This document shows positions 45,846 through 57,945 of a stretch of DNA of 64,000 bases, piece by piece (position 1 is the stretch's first letter; each line of letters opens with the position of its first letter). The position numbers and the translations under genes were made by a program. The stretch spans positions 1,279,501 to 1,343,500 of the forward strand of contig NC_069108.1 in the NCBI RefSeq assembly GCF_947172395.1. The letters run 5' to 3'. Below the pieces are notes generated by a model, which did no database searches, was not told the origin of the DNA, and saw nothing but the letters and a program-made list of their open reading frames with translations. Source of the stretch: Bicyclus anynana (Eukaryota; Arthropoda; Insecta; Lepidoptera; Nymphalidae).

Positions 45846-46295
45846 CTGAAATTCAAAATATAAGCAAGCTAGCTGACGTTCCGCGGTTACACCAGCTAGT
45901 TCTTGTTCCCTTAAGAGCACGGAGATAAGATATAGTCCATGTTAGCGAATTTCAGAGTCAAAAAAACAGCCTGGCAAACTGGCTGGCAGCAGAAAAAGCT
46001 GAAACCGCTAAGTGGCACAAGTATGCCTCACTAACTGAGAGTTACATATAATTATACTCGCATCGTGTTTCTTTTGCCGTGGAGCAGTCAAAAAGTTAAG
46101 AAACTCGGCTCCACGAATTATGTTACCGCCTTGACTGGTAATAGAAAAGCTGGCTCATTTTTTGCGCCAAGGATCAGCCTGGTTTTCCAACGTGGAAATG
46201 TAGCTAGTACGTATTCTACCTATCATTCCACGTGGACATTATTTTGTATAGTTGTTAGGATAAGTAAGCGTGCGCTTTTGTATTCTTTCTCATCA

Positions 46296-46463
<168 letters not shown>

Positions 46464-46777
46464 TTATTTTTCGTAAGGCTTTTCATTTATTTTAGGGTTA
46501 ATAGATGTCGATAGAAGCAGGCATTACTTTGCGGAAGTTCATCATGATTATATAATGATTTATTTATTTTTCTATCATCCGCAAAAAGCAATGCATCCAC
46601 ATCTAAAGTCCTCTCCTGAAGATGCTCCGGTTTCGGGGTGAAACGTAAGTAGAGAGTATTTTGTCGACTTTTCGTGGATGATAGCAAAATAAATAAATCA
46701 TTATATAAGTTAATAGATTTTGCGAAATTGGATTATCTACAGGTTTTTGCAAATTGTTCTTGCTTTATATTATTTAC

Positions 46778-46981
46778 CTGGTCCATCAGTTCCTTGACAA
46801 TTCCATTCCACTGGCCGGTGTCGGGGTCCCAGGCCCCGTACATGTTGTCAGGCACCAGCCTCAGTCGATAGTGGAATCCGGCTCTCGCCGCTACTCTGGC
46901 CAGCAGGTCGATGCAGAAACCCTCAAACCGTGCATTGCCTTGCAGATTCCAACCTTCCTTCACCATCACGTAGGGCTTTTC
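46778..46981 (-). CDS. Gene B exon 10: ligand-binding half S1
   Basis: Starts EKPYVMVKEG, then FEGFCIDLLARVA and QWNGIVKELMDQ, all standard for S1. Acceptor TTTTAG, donor GTAAAT, phase 0. Confidence 0.93.
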
Positions 46982-47716
46982 CTAAAAGTATACATAGTTA
47001 TTTCCATTTTTTTCAAGAAAAAGAATACAATGAGAAACTTGGTTCAATGTAAAGCCTAATCCTAATCAAATGTCCACATGGCAAGAGTATTGACTGAATT
47101 CATGCTTTGAACAGTCAAGCTGATTCTTCACGGAAAAAATGAGCCAACCCTTCCTATCACCAGTCAAGACAATTAGCCGCTGTGTGATAAATCGGAAATA
47201 TTGTTACTACTACTTACTACTCAAGGCTTACAAGGCTCAAGGATCTCCCGGCTAAAGAAACAATTATAAAACTCTCGGTTGAAGACCCATACTTGTATCT
47301 TTTGGTCTTGATTCTGTCTTCCTGACATATGACACAATGTCAACGTCTCAAAGTAAGTATCGTCCCATAAAAGAGCTATCCCAATTTCCCAGGGCCAACT
47401 ATCAATCAGGTATTTTGCTGTCATCCCGACTTATCCCTTGGTTTGATTAGTGCAGCAATGTTTAAAGCTTCTATGGCTGAGTTCACTGTTATTTAGATAT
47501 ATTTTCATTATGTAATTAGTTTCATTTGGTCTACTAATGCTATATAGCTAAAGAACGGAAGATTTTTCCAAGGTCTGTTTCTGTATTTATGGGTATCTTT
47601 AAAACTAGATCACATCTTAGACCACATCTACACCTACCGTCATGTGAGATTGTGGTCAAGCGTGATCTTATTAATGTTTGTCGGCAGAAATAAGTTATTG
47701 TCGCCAGAATTCTTAC

Positions 47717-47929
47717 CTCTACAGTTACAACAGTCAGGGTGACATTAGGGGGAGGGTCTCGTCTATACGCAGCGGGGTCAGTGACCTGCAGCCCATCCCC
47801 CGGAGCCCAGTGTCCGGCGAGCACCGCGCCGCCCTGCTCTCCCCCGGACAGCCTCATCAGCTGCAGGTTGAAGGTGGTCCGGACACCTTCCGTGAACGAG
47901 ATTGGACCTGTCAGACCATGTGCTTGAAC
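47717..47929 (-). CDS. Gene B exon 9: end of amino-terminal domain
   Basis: Encodes GLTGPISFTEGVRTTFNLQL, the usual G-L-T-G-x-I-x-F segment, then the linker to S1 ending TLTVVTVE. Acceptor GTACAG, donor GTAAGA, phase 0. Confidence 0.9.
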
Positions 47930-48570
47930 CTGTACAGAAAATAATCTTCATCATCATCATCATTTTACGACCCCTTTGTCGCAGTTGGTAGTGCTGTGGA
48001 TCTCAACAGAGAGGTTGATACCAGGGCTCGATTTCCAGCCAATTCGCATTGGGCCAGTGTGGTGGACTATTTAGCCTGTATACTGGGGGGCTGATACGGC
48101 CTAATGCCTCTCATCCTGGGAGCCGCATCTGGGTTGATAATGAAATTCTGCGGAGTACGGGAAGATTCTGTCGTGTAGTGGTTTTCCAGCCCTAGGAAAG
48201 GAAAGAGTGTATAGAATGGGATAAGGATGACTAGTAAATAAATTGTAGGGAGTCAAGAAGGCGGTCCGGGAAACACGCAAAGAGCAAGTACCGGTCCCTC
48301 CCACGATTTGGCCCGCAGAACGGGTGAGGTCGGGGGGTCATTGTCTGTGGTCCCGATTAGGAAAACTTCATGCCCTAATCCATCCATAAGGGTCCATGTA
48401 ACCTTGAACTACAAATAATTAATAAAAAAAACGCACGGATTTGTAAATTGCTTGAAATTTCGTTTTTTTTTTCGGTCGTCTCTGGTACCCTCTTAACGGG
48501 ATGCCCTAAGCATTGCTAAAATAGCTTACAGGATAATCCAGGACTGGTGATTGATTGTTTCTGTTTAGAC

Positions 48571-48714
48571 CTTGTTGATATTGTCCAGCAATTCTCTGCC
48601 GTGGGTGATGTGCGCCTCGGTGTCGCAGGAGCCGTTGTTGGTGTGCACGTCCTTGGTGGAGGCCAGCGCCAGTGCCAGCACCTGCACCGCGTCGTACAGC
48701 AGCGCTGGTTCAGT
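48571..48714 (-). CDS. Gene B exon 8: amino-terminal domain
   Basis: Encodes ALLYDAVQVLALALAS, the A-L-x-Y-D-A-V helix, and a cysteine segment. Acceptor TTCCAG. The donor reads GTCTAA, a weak match to consensus. Confidence 0.88.
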
Positions 48715-48889
48715 CTGGAACAACGTTAACGAAGACTTTTTAGAGGAGGTGTTTTTAGGTTCCATTATTTCGCATCTGCTGATCCCATTCATCGATCACG
48801 CATCATTCTATTGTCACGCAGCATTATTATTCCTGTGATCGAAGTTTTCTTGCTTATGTATGCACTAGGTGTTCTTTTGTAAAGGATCT

Positions 48890-49065
48890 AGCGCTTCGGC
48901 TTACTGTTAACCACGAGTCTCCTCCAAAAAAGGGTTGAGATAATAATTCACCACCGTTGAGAATTGAGAAAATTCTTTTGAGACACGTGATATGTCTAAA
49001 AATGCATACAACTGAAAAGTTGGAGGGGCATGCCCCGGACCGGATTCGAACTTCTCTGAGCTTGT
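48890..49065 (-). mobile_element. Family 1 SINE fragment in gene B intron 7
   Basis: Middle and head part; includes GGACCGGATTCGAAC. Confidence 0.6.
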
Positions 49066-49342
49066 AGTCAAGTTTCACGTCAATTACTTTTCTAGTAACA
49101 CTATTCAAAAAGTTAAAAATTATGAGAATGGCATATCCGATTGATAGCTTGACCTATCGATAACGATTGCCATCCATATACATTATTTAGTTCTCAAAGC
49201 GTTGTAAAAGGAGAATTGATGAGTGTTTTGCACACAGATCCAGGGTCCTTTAGCCATTAAAATACGCAGATAATGGTGATTCTCCACCCACTTTAAAAGT
49301 GGAGGTTGATCAAGATTGTTTAATGTGATTAATTCGAAATTC

Positions 49343-49392
49343 TTGGCTCTATCAAAGGTTTGGTAAGGTTGCCAAACCTTTGATAGAGCCAA
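49343..49392. repeat. Perfect 21-bp hairpin in gene B intron 7
   Basis: Arms 49,343-49,363 and 49,372-49,392, loop of 8 bases. Confidence 0.85.
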
Positions 49393-49566
49393 TCATACTT
49401 CGCCGTAGTAAATCATGATATGACTTGACTTAGGATCAAACAGAGAATGATGGACGATGGACTATATTTGATCACTTTCGCCATAATAGGGGTAATTATT
49501 TGATAACAATTTTAAAACTCAAGGTCTGGCTGTATGCTTAAACGAAAGGCATAATGAAAGACCCAC

Positions 49567-49728
49567 CTTAATGTGTCCCCCACTGAGTATGGAGGCGCCG
49601 ATGGGGTGGAACTTCTCCATGACCTGCAGGGTGTCCTTGACCTTGTCGGACTCGCGGTCCACCAGCCGCCAGCCGCTCATGTTCACGCGGTTGTAGAAGA
49701 AGTCCTCCAGGTCGAACAGTTCCATGTC
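49567..49728 (-). CDS. Gene B exon 7: amino-terminal domain
   Basis: Encodes DMELFDLEDFFYNRVNMSGW and the following R-L-V-D segment, the conserved V-N-M-x-G-x-R region. Acceptor TTTCAG, donor GTGGGT, phase 0. Confidence 0.9.
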
Positions 49729-49946
49729 CTGAAACATTGTTTTTAAGTAAAACTTCTTTACGTTTGACTTAGAGAGAGCGTTGAGTTAAGACCTTCTATA
49801 ATTGGTCTGAGTTCTCAGACCTGTATCGCACTCATAGTCACAAACAAAATTGTCTGTCATTTTCTGAGGAAAACGATCTTAGATTTGGTATATATCTTAT
49901 ACTAAACTAGAAGTTTTGAATGAAAAAAATTCAGTTAGGTACTTAC

Positions 49947-50000
49947 AAAGGAGGTAAAAATATAATGATAATTTTCGTTGTTCATTTGTAGTTGTAGAAT
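49947..50000 (-). CDS. Gene B exon 6: amino-terminal domain (54 bases)
   Basis: Eighteen codons, ILQLQMNNENYHYIFTSF, matching the Y-H-Y-I-F-T segment of kainate receptors. Acceptor TTTCCAG, donor GTAAGT, phase 0. Confidence 0.88.
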
Positions 50001-50590
50001 CTGGAAACAGAAATAATGGATTATTAGAAAAATATCCCTGTCTATAATGTCTCTAAAGATCAGTTTTATATAAATGCTTTAGAAATATACCTATCTTGTA
50101 CCAACGAAGTATTTGTTTATGATCAATGAGCCCAAAGTCCAGTTAGCTTATATATTTTTAGGAAATTCAATGAGTACGTTTTTGCCCGTATTAAATTAAG
50201 CGTAGCACCGAATACCTAATACAGGTATAAATACATACAGAATACCTAAAAGTAGAATAACAGAAGATTCATTCCACAATGTAATTTATAAAAAAGCGAC
50301 TCTAGCTACGACACAATAAAGTACAAATTCAGTTCGCACGGAATGATTAGCTTATCTTTATCACGTATAACATGGCGCTATTTCTCTCGCTCACACATTT
50401 CACGTTATGCTTCTTTTAAAATATTTGATACTAGCTTCTACCGGTAGCTTTGCTAACGCCATCTTTTGATAAATGGTGTGCGTCATTGTTTGAACCGTTT
50501 TTCTCCCGTTTTGCACAACGCTCGCTTATTACCATTTTCTGATAATTTACTGATAATTTCTTGGCGCTGGACGGACTATGTTACTACTAG

Positions 50591-50692
50591 CTAGACTAGC
50601 GCGCGCCGATAGTCTCTCGTCTCGCAGCGCACCGCGTACATGTCGCGGCCGTCCCGAGCTAGGCGGACTATGTTTAGTTCAACAATACTCAC
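50591..50692 (-). pseudogene. Exact partial copy of gene B exon 5 in the next intron
   Basis: About 82 bases at 50,599-50,680 repeat 50,775-50,856 without a visible change, a tandem duplication of about 176 bases starting right at the exon's donor. The copy keeps the 5' part of the exon but has no acceptor in front. Confidence 0.8.
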
Positions 50693-50856
50693 AGCTCTGG
50701 ACAACAGTCTCAAGTGCTTGGGGTCCGTGTCGACTATGATGTGCTCTATGTGCTGCGCCTTCAGCTGGGCGAGCGCGCGCCGATAGTCTCTCGTCTCGCA
50801 GCGCACCGCGTACATGTCGCGGCCGTCCCGAGCTAGGCGGACTATGTTTAGTTCTC
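50693..50856 (-). CDS. Gene B exon 5: amino-terminal domain
   Basis: Encodes DYRRALAQLKAQHIEHIIVD followed by TDPKHLRLLSRA. Acceptor TTTGCAG, donor GTGAGT; enters in phase 1, leaves in phase 0. Its 5' half is copied downstream. Confidence 0.9.
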
Positions 50857-51161
50857 CTGCAAAAGTCAAGATTAGTTTTAGTTTATGTTTGGTTACAAAA
50901 CTTAGTGGACTAACGCTAGGCGCTAGTTTGCTCAGGTGAGTTCACCCGGGCTAGAAAATCTAGTACTTTTGGCGGCATCCTACCTGCAGCAAAGGGCTGC
51001 CTCAGTCTCTGATATCATCCTTTTGTCACCTTGCTGAATGTGTTGCCGGGGCTTTAAGATGTTGCCGGCGGGGAGTGATACACTAATTAGGTAATTAATG
51101 ACTTTAGGCTAACCTAATTATAATAGAACACCAAAATATTAACAAAATGCGATCTACTTAC

Positions 51162-51293
51162 CAAACCCGTAATCTTCGTAAATAATACCCATTTTGGTCC
51201 AGTTGAGGAAGGCAGTCAAGTCCTTAAACGCCTGGTCCATGAGTTCCCTCGACGGGTACAGATTCACAGTGAACGAATCCGAATTATTAAGGT
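51162..51293 (-). CDS. Gene B exon 4: amino-terminal domain
   Basis: Encodes SFTVNLYPSRELMDQAFKDL and LNWTKMGIIYEDYGFG. The Y-P-S and W-x-x-x-x-x-I-Y-E segments are usual in kainate receptors. Acceptor TCTCAG, donor GTAAGT, phase 1. Confidence 0.9.
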
Positions 51294-51639
51294 CTGAGAA
51301 CAATAATATATTCTATACAAACCATTTATCATCATACGGCCTGAAAACACAACAACAAAATTTATATTTGTACCACTACATAAGAAAGGAGTAAAATAAT
51401 GACTGAATAAAACCATAGATACGGCAAACCAAATAGTGGAAAGCAGTTGAATTGATGTAGATGATTTAAAGAAAGTAGCAGGACTCAAACTGAAAAGGAA
51501 TAGTAAAAGAACTAAGTGGAAAATATTAGAGGAGGCGTTTGTCTGTGCGCACAACAAGCTAGACTAGCTAGCTTTGGATATACAAAACAAGACCAAATAA
51601 AATCCTGAGCATGACTTGTGAAAAGGAACTAAGGAGCAG

Positions 51640-52175
51640 ATCCTTAATATAAGACAAATTATTGAAAAGTGTCGTGAGTCCACCAATCCTATCTTTCATG
51701 GACTACAGTAAGGCTTTTGACTCGGTTCACTCCGAGGACTGTGATCAGTACTTTACTTCATTAAAGAATTGGTGTACTTAGTAATCTTATTGGCCAATCT
51801 TTATAGCTTTAATCGGTTTTATATTAGGCTTGATGGCAAATTATCCAATATGTGTAAGACAAGGAAAGTTGTTCTCCAGGGATTTATTTTATCACTTATA
51901 CTCTTCAACATGTATGGATACACTCCATCATGAGGCAAGCTAGATAACTGAGGTATGGGGTGGGATTTTAGACAAAATTCACGGCATACTTTGTAAGACG
52001 GTGATCTTACGGTCAATTTGACCGATGAATGTTGTCCTAAACTGCTAGAATGACAACCCCGCACCTTAAGGCGACATTGGTCTTTCACTCGGTTGACTGA
52101 CGACATTCAAGTTGCAGGTAGTCGCTTGATGAAGAAGACAATGGTTATGTCCAGCTGTGGGTATCGGCGGATGAT
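51640..52175 (+). mobile_element. Decayed RTE-type LINE with reverse transcriptase remnant
   Basis: MDYSKAFDSVH matches the first catalytic block of reverse transcriptases, and LQGFILSLILFNMYG the next conserved block. The 3' end matches the RTE tails found elsewhere in the window. Several frame breaks. Confidence 0.7.
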
Positions 52176-52190
52176 GATGACGAGACTTAC

Positions 52191-52322
52191 TGTCAACGAA
52201 GTGCGGCGCCACTGTCATGTAGGGAGCGTGCAATGACCGGCACATGGCAGTCAGCGTGGAGCCCAGCAGTGGGCCCGCGCTGCTGAATATAGCAATGGCT
52301 CCTGACTTTATCTGTGTGCACG
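52191..52322 (-). CDS. Gene B exon 3: amino-terminal domain
   Basis: Encodes CTQIKSGAIAIFSSAGPLLG and the histidine-containing AP-YMTVAPHFVD. Acceptor TTCCAG, donor GTAAGT, phase 1. Confidence 0.9.
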
Positions 52323-53169
52323 CTGGAACAGAAAAGACAAGCTAAACTTCTATATTCAGTTATCTAATTATTTGTGTAGGTAGTCTAAAATTCAAGTCAA
52401 GTCAGAAAAATGTTCTTTGTTTAACGTAATGCGTTCCGGAACCGTGGAAACTGAATTCAAATTTGGAACCTGTCTACATTGTAGAATGATTCGAAATTCA
52501 AAATTTTGTTTTTACAATAACCAGTCGTTTACCTACCTACTTGCCTTGCATTATTGTCAACAGCATATCAGGTGAAGAGATTTTAGTCTATACATTTACG
52601 ATGATTGTAATTGGTTTATCTTGTATAGTCTGAGAGCTAGTTCAATTATGTATAAACTCATTTGTAAGAGTAATTACCGCTGTACTCGTGTCAGGTGAAG
52701 AGCTGACATCTATCCCTGATTGATTGATTGAGTAACTCATTAGAGATTGTAATCTATACTACGAGTAATATTATAAAGCTGAAGAGTTTGTTTGTTTGCT
52801 TGAACGCGCTAATCTCAGGAACTACTGGTCCGATTTGAAAAATTCTTTCAGCGTTAGATAGCCTATTTATCGAGGAATTCTGTAGGCTATACATAATTGC
52901 CGTATTCTTACGGAAAAGGGAACCATGCGGGTGAAACCGCGCGGAATCAGCTAGTCTATACTAATATTATGAAGCTAAAGAGTTTGTTTGCTTGAACGCG
53001 CTAATCTCAGAAACTACTGGTCCGATTTGAAAAATTGTTTCAGTGTTAGATAGCCTATTTATCGAGGAAGGCTATAGGCTATATATTATTCCCGTATTCC
53101 TACGGGAAAGGGAACCACGCGGGTGGTGGCGTGGTGGCGGGTTTACGGGCTTGGTGTTTTGCGCATGGA

Positions 53170-53292
53170 TCATCATCATATTAACAATCCATATCCAGCT
53201 CACTGTTGAGCACGAGTCTCCTCCCAGAATGAGAGGCATTAGGCTGACCAGTCTACCACGCTGGCCCAATGCGGATTGGCAGACTTCACACA
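53170..53292 (-). mobile_element. Family 1 SINE tail half in gene B intron 2
   Basis: CATCATCATATTAACAATCC to the AATGCGGATTGGCAGACTTC region. Confidence 0.6.
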
Positions 53293-53778
53293 TATTCAAA
53301 CCTAGTCATCATCCCCGTTATCAATAAAATTAAAAACTATTTCCACAAAAAGTCACGGTCGTCCACTAGTTACATAAAATAATATGAAACGCAATATGAG
53401 TGGTCGGTAATTCACGCAACACTAAAAATGGAAATGTATTTTTTGAAAATGAAAATATCCCTGACGCTGGAGCGGAAATGCAATATGGCTACCGGATGCG
53501 GTTGATTCGAGCACCCTCAGGTGTTTGCGCGGGCTTGGTAATACGCGCTTCATTGAAAACAAACTGGGCAAGTGCGTGTCGGGCCACGCGAAGTACAGGG
53601 TTCCGTAGATGAAATTAGCACTATAAACCCTAATTTATTACACAAAAATACTGATAAACCGAAAAAAAAGTCTTGGCAGCGAGACGACCAACAAAGTCAG
53701 CTAACTATAAAGGTTCCATTATTTTCACTTTGAGATACGGTACCCTAAAAACACACAGCGTACTTGTACGTGGCTCAC

Positions 53779-53940
53779 CTCGCTTGTAAGTGCGGAAAGT
53801 GTCCCTGGCGGTGGTGTACTGTATGTCGTACACTAACGTGGTGTCGGGCAGCAAGCTACGTTCCTTGTTGATGCGATACACTGCGTACTTGAACGCTAGT
53901 TCAGCGCTACCTCCGCGCGCTTCCTCCGTGAAGATTGCAC
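53779..53940 (-). CDS. Gene B exon 2: amino-terminal domain
   Basis: Encodes GAIFTEEARGGSAELAFKYA and LLPDTTLVYDIQY, the start of the periplasmic-binding-like fold. Acceptor TTTGCAG, donor GTGAGC, phase 1 at both ends. Confidence 0.9.
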
Positions 53941-54049
53941 CTGCAAATTCAAATTCATGTAATTAAATTAAAATAACTAACACTAAGACTTCATACAATC
54001 TAATTGTTACCCATTGTGATGGCACTATTAGCCCTCTGGATGGTAACTT

Positions 54050-55417
54050 GGGAGTACCTACGCAGCAATATTTAACTGTGAACTTCAAATCGCAAAGAAT
54101 GTGAGCTGGCATGTAATTTAGCTGCGGCACAGTAGATATACAAAGATACTAGGCTGGGATGTTATTTAGTTGCGGACTTTGCTATGGTTCTAGACTGGAA
54201 TGTTATTTAGTTGCGGACTTTGCTATGGTTCTAGACTGGAATGTTATTTAGCTGCGAACTTTGCTACAGTTCTAGGCTGGAATGTTATTTAGTTTCGGAA
54301 TTCACTAAGTTTCTGTGCTGGAATGTTATTTAGCTGCGGCCTTCGCTAAGTTTCTAGGCTAGAATGTTATTTAGCTGCGGACTTCGCAGAAGTTCTAGGC
54401 TGACATGTTATTTAGCTGCGGACATCACTAAGGTTCTAAGCTGGCATGTTATTTAGCTGCGGACTTCGCAAAGGTTCTAGGCTGTACCTAATGTTATTTA
54501 GCTGCGGACTTTGCTAAGGTTCTGTGCTGAAATGTTATTTAGCTGCGGACTTCGCAGAAGTTCTAGGCTGACATGTTATTTAGCTGCGGACTTTGATACG
54601 GTTCTAGGTTGGCATGTTATTTAGCTGCGGACTTCACTAAGGTTCTAGGTTGGCATGTTATTTAGCTGCGGACTTCGCAAAGGTTCTAGGCTGTAATGTT
54701 ATTTAGCTGCGGACTTCGCAAAGGTTCTAGGCTGTAATGTTATTTAGCTGCGGACTTCGCAAAGGTTCTAGGCTGTAATGTTATTTAGCTGCGGACTTCG
54801 CAAAGGTTCTAGGCTGTAATGTTATTTAGCTGCGGACTTCGCAAAGGTTCTAGGCTGTAATGTTATTTAGCTGCGGACTTCGCAAAGGTTCTAGGCTGTA
54901 ATGTTATTTAGCTGCGGACTTCGCAAAGGTTCTAGGCTGTAATGTTATTTAGCTGCGGACTTCGCAAAGGTTCTAGGCTGTAATGTTATTTAGCTGCGGA
55001 CTTCGCAAAGGTTCTAGGCTGTAATGTTATTTAGCTGCGGACTTCGCAAAGGTTCTAGGCTGTAATGTTATTTAGCTGCGGACTTCGCAAAGGTTCTAGG
55101 CTGTAATGTTATTTAGCTGCGGACTTCGCAAAGGTTCTAGGCTGTAATGTTATTTAGCTGCGGACTTCGCAAAGGTTCTAGGCTGTAATGTTATTTAGCT
55201 GCGGACTTCGCAAAGGTTCTAGGCTGTAATGTTATTTAGCTGCGGACTTCGCAAAGGTTCTAGGCTGTAATGTTATTTAGCTGCGGACTCCGCAAATGGT
55301 CTATGCTGGAATGTTATTTAGCTGCGGACTTCAATAAGGTTCTAGGTTGGAATGTTATTTAACTCCCTCCATCACCCGCTGAGTGACTTTGAGCCTAGAG
55401 TGAACGATCAAGTTCTA

Positions 55418-55450
<33 letters not shown>

Positions 55451-56246
55451 CAGTAGATATACAAAGATACTAGGCTGGGATGTTATTTAGTTGCGGACTT
55501 TGCTATGGTTCTAGACTGGAATGTTATTTAGTTGCGGACTTTGCTATGGTTCTAGACTGGAATGTTATTTAGCTGCGAACTTTGCTACAGTTCTAGGCTG
55601 GAATGTTATTTAGTTTCGGAATTCACTAAGTTTCTGTGCTGGAATGTTATTTAGCTGCGGCCTTCGCTAAGTTTCTAGGCTAGAATGTTATTTAGCTGCG
55701 GACTTCGCAGAAGTTCTAGGCTGACATGTTATTTAGCTGCGGACATCACTAAGGTTCTAAGCTGGCATGTTATTTAGCTGCGGACTTCGCAAAGGTTCTA
55801 GGCTGTACCTAATGTTATTTAGCTGCGGACTTTGCTAAGGTTCTGTGCTGAAATGTTATTTAGCTGCGGACTTCGCAGAAGTTCTAGGCTGACATGTTAT
55901 TTAGCTGCGGACTTTGATACGGTTCTAGGTTGGCATGTTATTTAGCTGCGGACTTCACTAAGGTTCTAGGCTGTAATGTTATTTAGCTGCGGACTTCGCA
56001 AAGGTTCTAGGCTGTAATGTTATTTAGCTGCGGACTTCGCAAAGGTTCTAGGCTGTAATGTTATTTAGCTGCGGACTTCGCAAAGGTTCTAGGCTGTAAT
56101 GTTATTTAGCTGCGGACTCCGCAAATGGTCTATGCTGGAATGTTATTTAGCTGCGGACTTCAATAAGGTTCTAGGTTGGAATGTTATTTAACTCCCTCCA
56201 TCACCCGCTGAGTGACTTTGAGCCTAGAGTGAACGATCAAGTTCTA

Positions 56247-56279
<33 letters not shown>

Positions 56280-57168
56280 CAGTAGATATACAAAGATACT
56301 AGGCTGGGATGTTATTTAGTTGCGGACTTTGCTATGGTTCTAGACTGGAATGTTATTTAGTTGCGGACTTTGCTATGGTTCTAGACTGGAATGTTATTTA
56401 GCTGCGAACTTTGCTACAGTTCTAGGCTGGAATGTTATTTAGTTTCGGAATTCACTAAGTTTCTGTGCTGGAATGTTATTTAGCTGCGGCCTTCGCTAAG
56501 TTTCTAGGCTAGAATGTTATTTAGCTGCGGACTTCGCAGAAGTTCTAGGCTGACATGTTATTTAGCTGCGGACATCACTAAGGTTCTAAGCTGGCATGTT
56601 ATTTAGCTGCGGACTTCGCAAAGGTTCTAGGCTGTACCTAATGTTATTTAGCTGCGGACTTTGCTAAGGTTCTGTGCTGAAATGTTATTTAGCTGCGGAC
56701 TTCGCAGAAGTTCTAGGCTGACATGTTATTTAGCTGCGGACTTTGATACGGTTCTAGGTTGGCATGTTATTTAGCTGCGGACTTCACTAAGGTTCTAGGC
56801 TGTAATGTTATTTAGCTGCGGACTTCGCAAAGGTTCTAGGCTGTAATGTTATTTAGCTGCGGACTTCGCAAAGGTTCTAGGCTGTAATGTTATTTAGCTG
56901 CGGACTTCGCAAAGGTTCTAGGCTGTAATGTTATTTAGCTGCGGACTTCGCAAAGGTTCTAGGCTGTAATGTTATTTAGCTGCGGACTTCGCAAAGGTTC
57001 TAGGCTGTAATGTTATTTAGCTGCGGACTCCGCAAATGGTCTATGCTGGAATGTTATTTAGCTGCGGACTTCAATAAGGTTCTAGGTTGGAATGTTATTT
57101 AACTCCCTCCATCACCCGCTGAGTGACTTTGAGCCTAGAGTGAACGATCAAGTTCTATTTTTTTTTTA
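54050..57168. repeat. 41-bp satellite with higher-order repeats in gene B intron 1
   Basis: Basic unit of 41 bases (ATGTTATTTAGCTGCGGAC...). Three higher-order units begin at 54,130, 55,451 and 56,280 with the same opening (CAGTAGATATACAAAG) and close with the same non-satellite tail. The second is 829 bases; the first carries 12 extra copies (492 bases) and the third 2 extra copies. The array ends about 35 bases from the exon 1 donor. Confidence 0.95.
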
Positions 57169-57202
57169 ATTTTGTGTTATGTTGAGTATTACATATACAT
57201 AC

Positions 57203-57275
57203 CAATTTTAACAACAGGCGACAGTGCGGCGACAGCGTTCAACGTGACCACGAGCCAGCGCCACTCGCTCCACAT
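57203..57275 (-). CDS. Gene B exon 1: start codon and signal peptide
   Basis: ATG at 57,275; MWSEWRWLVVTLNAVAALSP is a signal peptide, then VVKIG joins exon 2. A stop codon lies in frame upstream, which fixes this start. An out-of-frame ATG lies 13 bases upstream. Donor GTATGT, leaves in phase 1. Confidence 0.8.
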
Positions 57276-57639
57276 ATTGCAGCACCATCACCCCTCCACC
57301 ACGGGACCGCTGCACCACCTGGGAACGGCAACTCTTCATCATCATCATCATCATCATTATCATCTTAAACAATCTATAGCTATACTAATAAGTTTGAGAA
57401 GTTGTAGGGGAATCTATAACTATGACTTTTAGCATGTAACATAATTGCCAAATGTCTTATTTTTATACTTTTATTTTTAAGCGTTCCGATACTTTTATTT
57501 TTAAGGTTTCCGTATTTTCTATAAAAGTATATTACTTTTTAGGGTTTCACGGAATCCTAAAAAATAATACATCTGTAATAAAATGGTACAGTGTAACGAG
57601 TTGTATGCGACACCACTTCAAAATTGAATATATTTTTAC

Positions 57640-57945
57640 TAACGACCTCCGTGGCGCAGAGGTATGCACGGTGGACTTACAAAACGGAGGTCTTGGGTTC
57701 GATTGAGATTTTTTTAATTGGTCCAGGTCTGGCTGGTGGGATGCTTCGGCCGTGGCTAGTTACCACCCTACCGGCAAAGACGTACCGCCAAGCGATTTAG
57801 CGTTCCGGTACAATGTCGTTTAGAAACCGAAAAAGAGCGTGGATTTTCATCCTCCTCCAAACGAGTTGCCCGTTTCCATCTTAGATTGTATCATCACTTA
57901 CCATCAGGTGAGATTGTAGTCAAGGGCTAACTTGTGAAGAATCTA
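57640..57945 (+). mobile_element. Family 2 SINE
   Basis: Nearly full copy, GACCTCCGTGGCGCAGAGG to GGGCTAACTTGTG, upstream of gene B. Confidence 0.75.

Noticed and set aside
54050..57168. CRISPR-like regular repeats
   Set aside because: Direct tandem repeats without unique spacers in an animal intron; it is satellite DNA.
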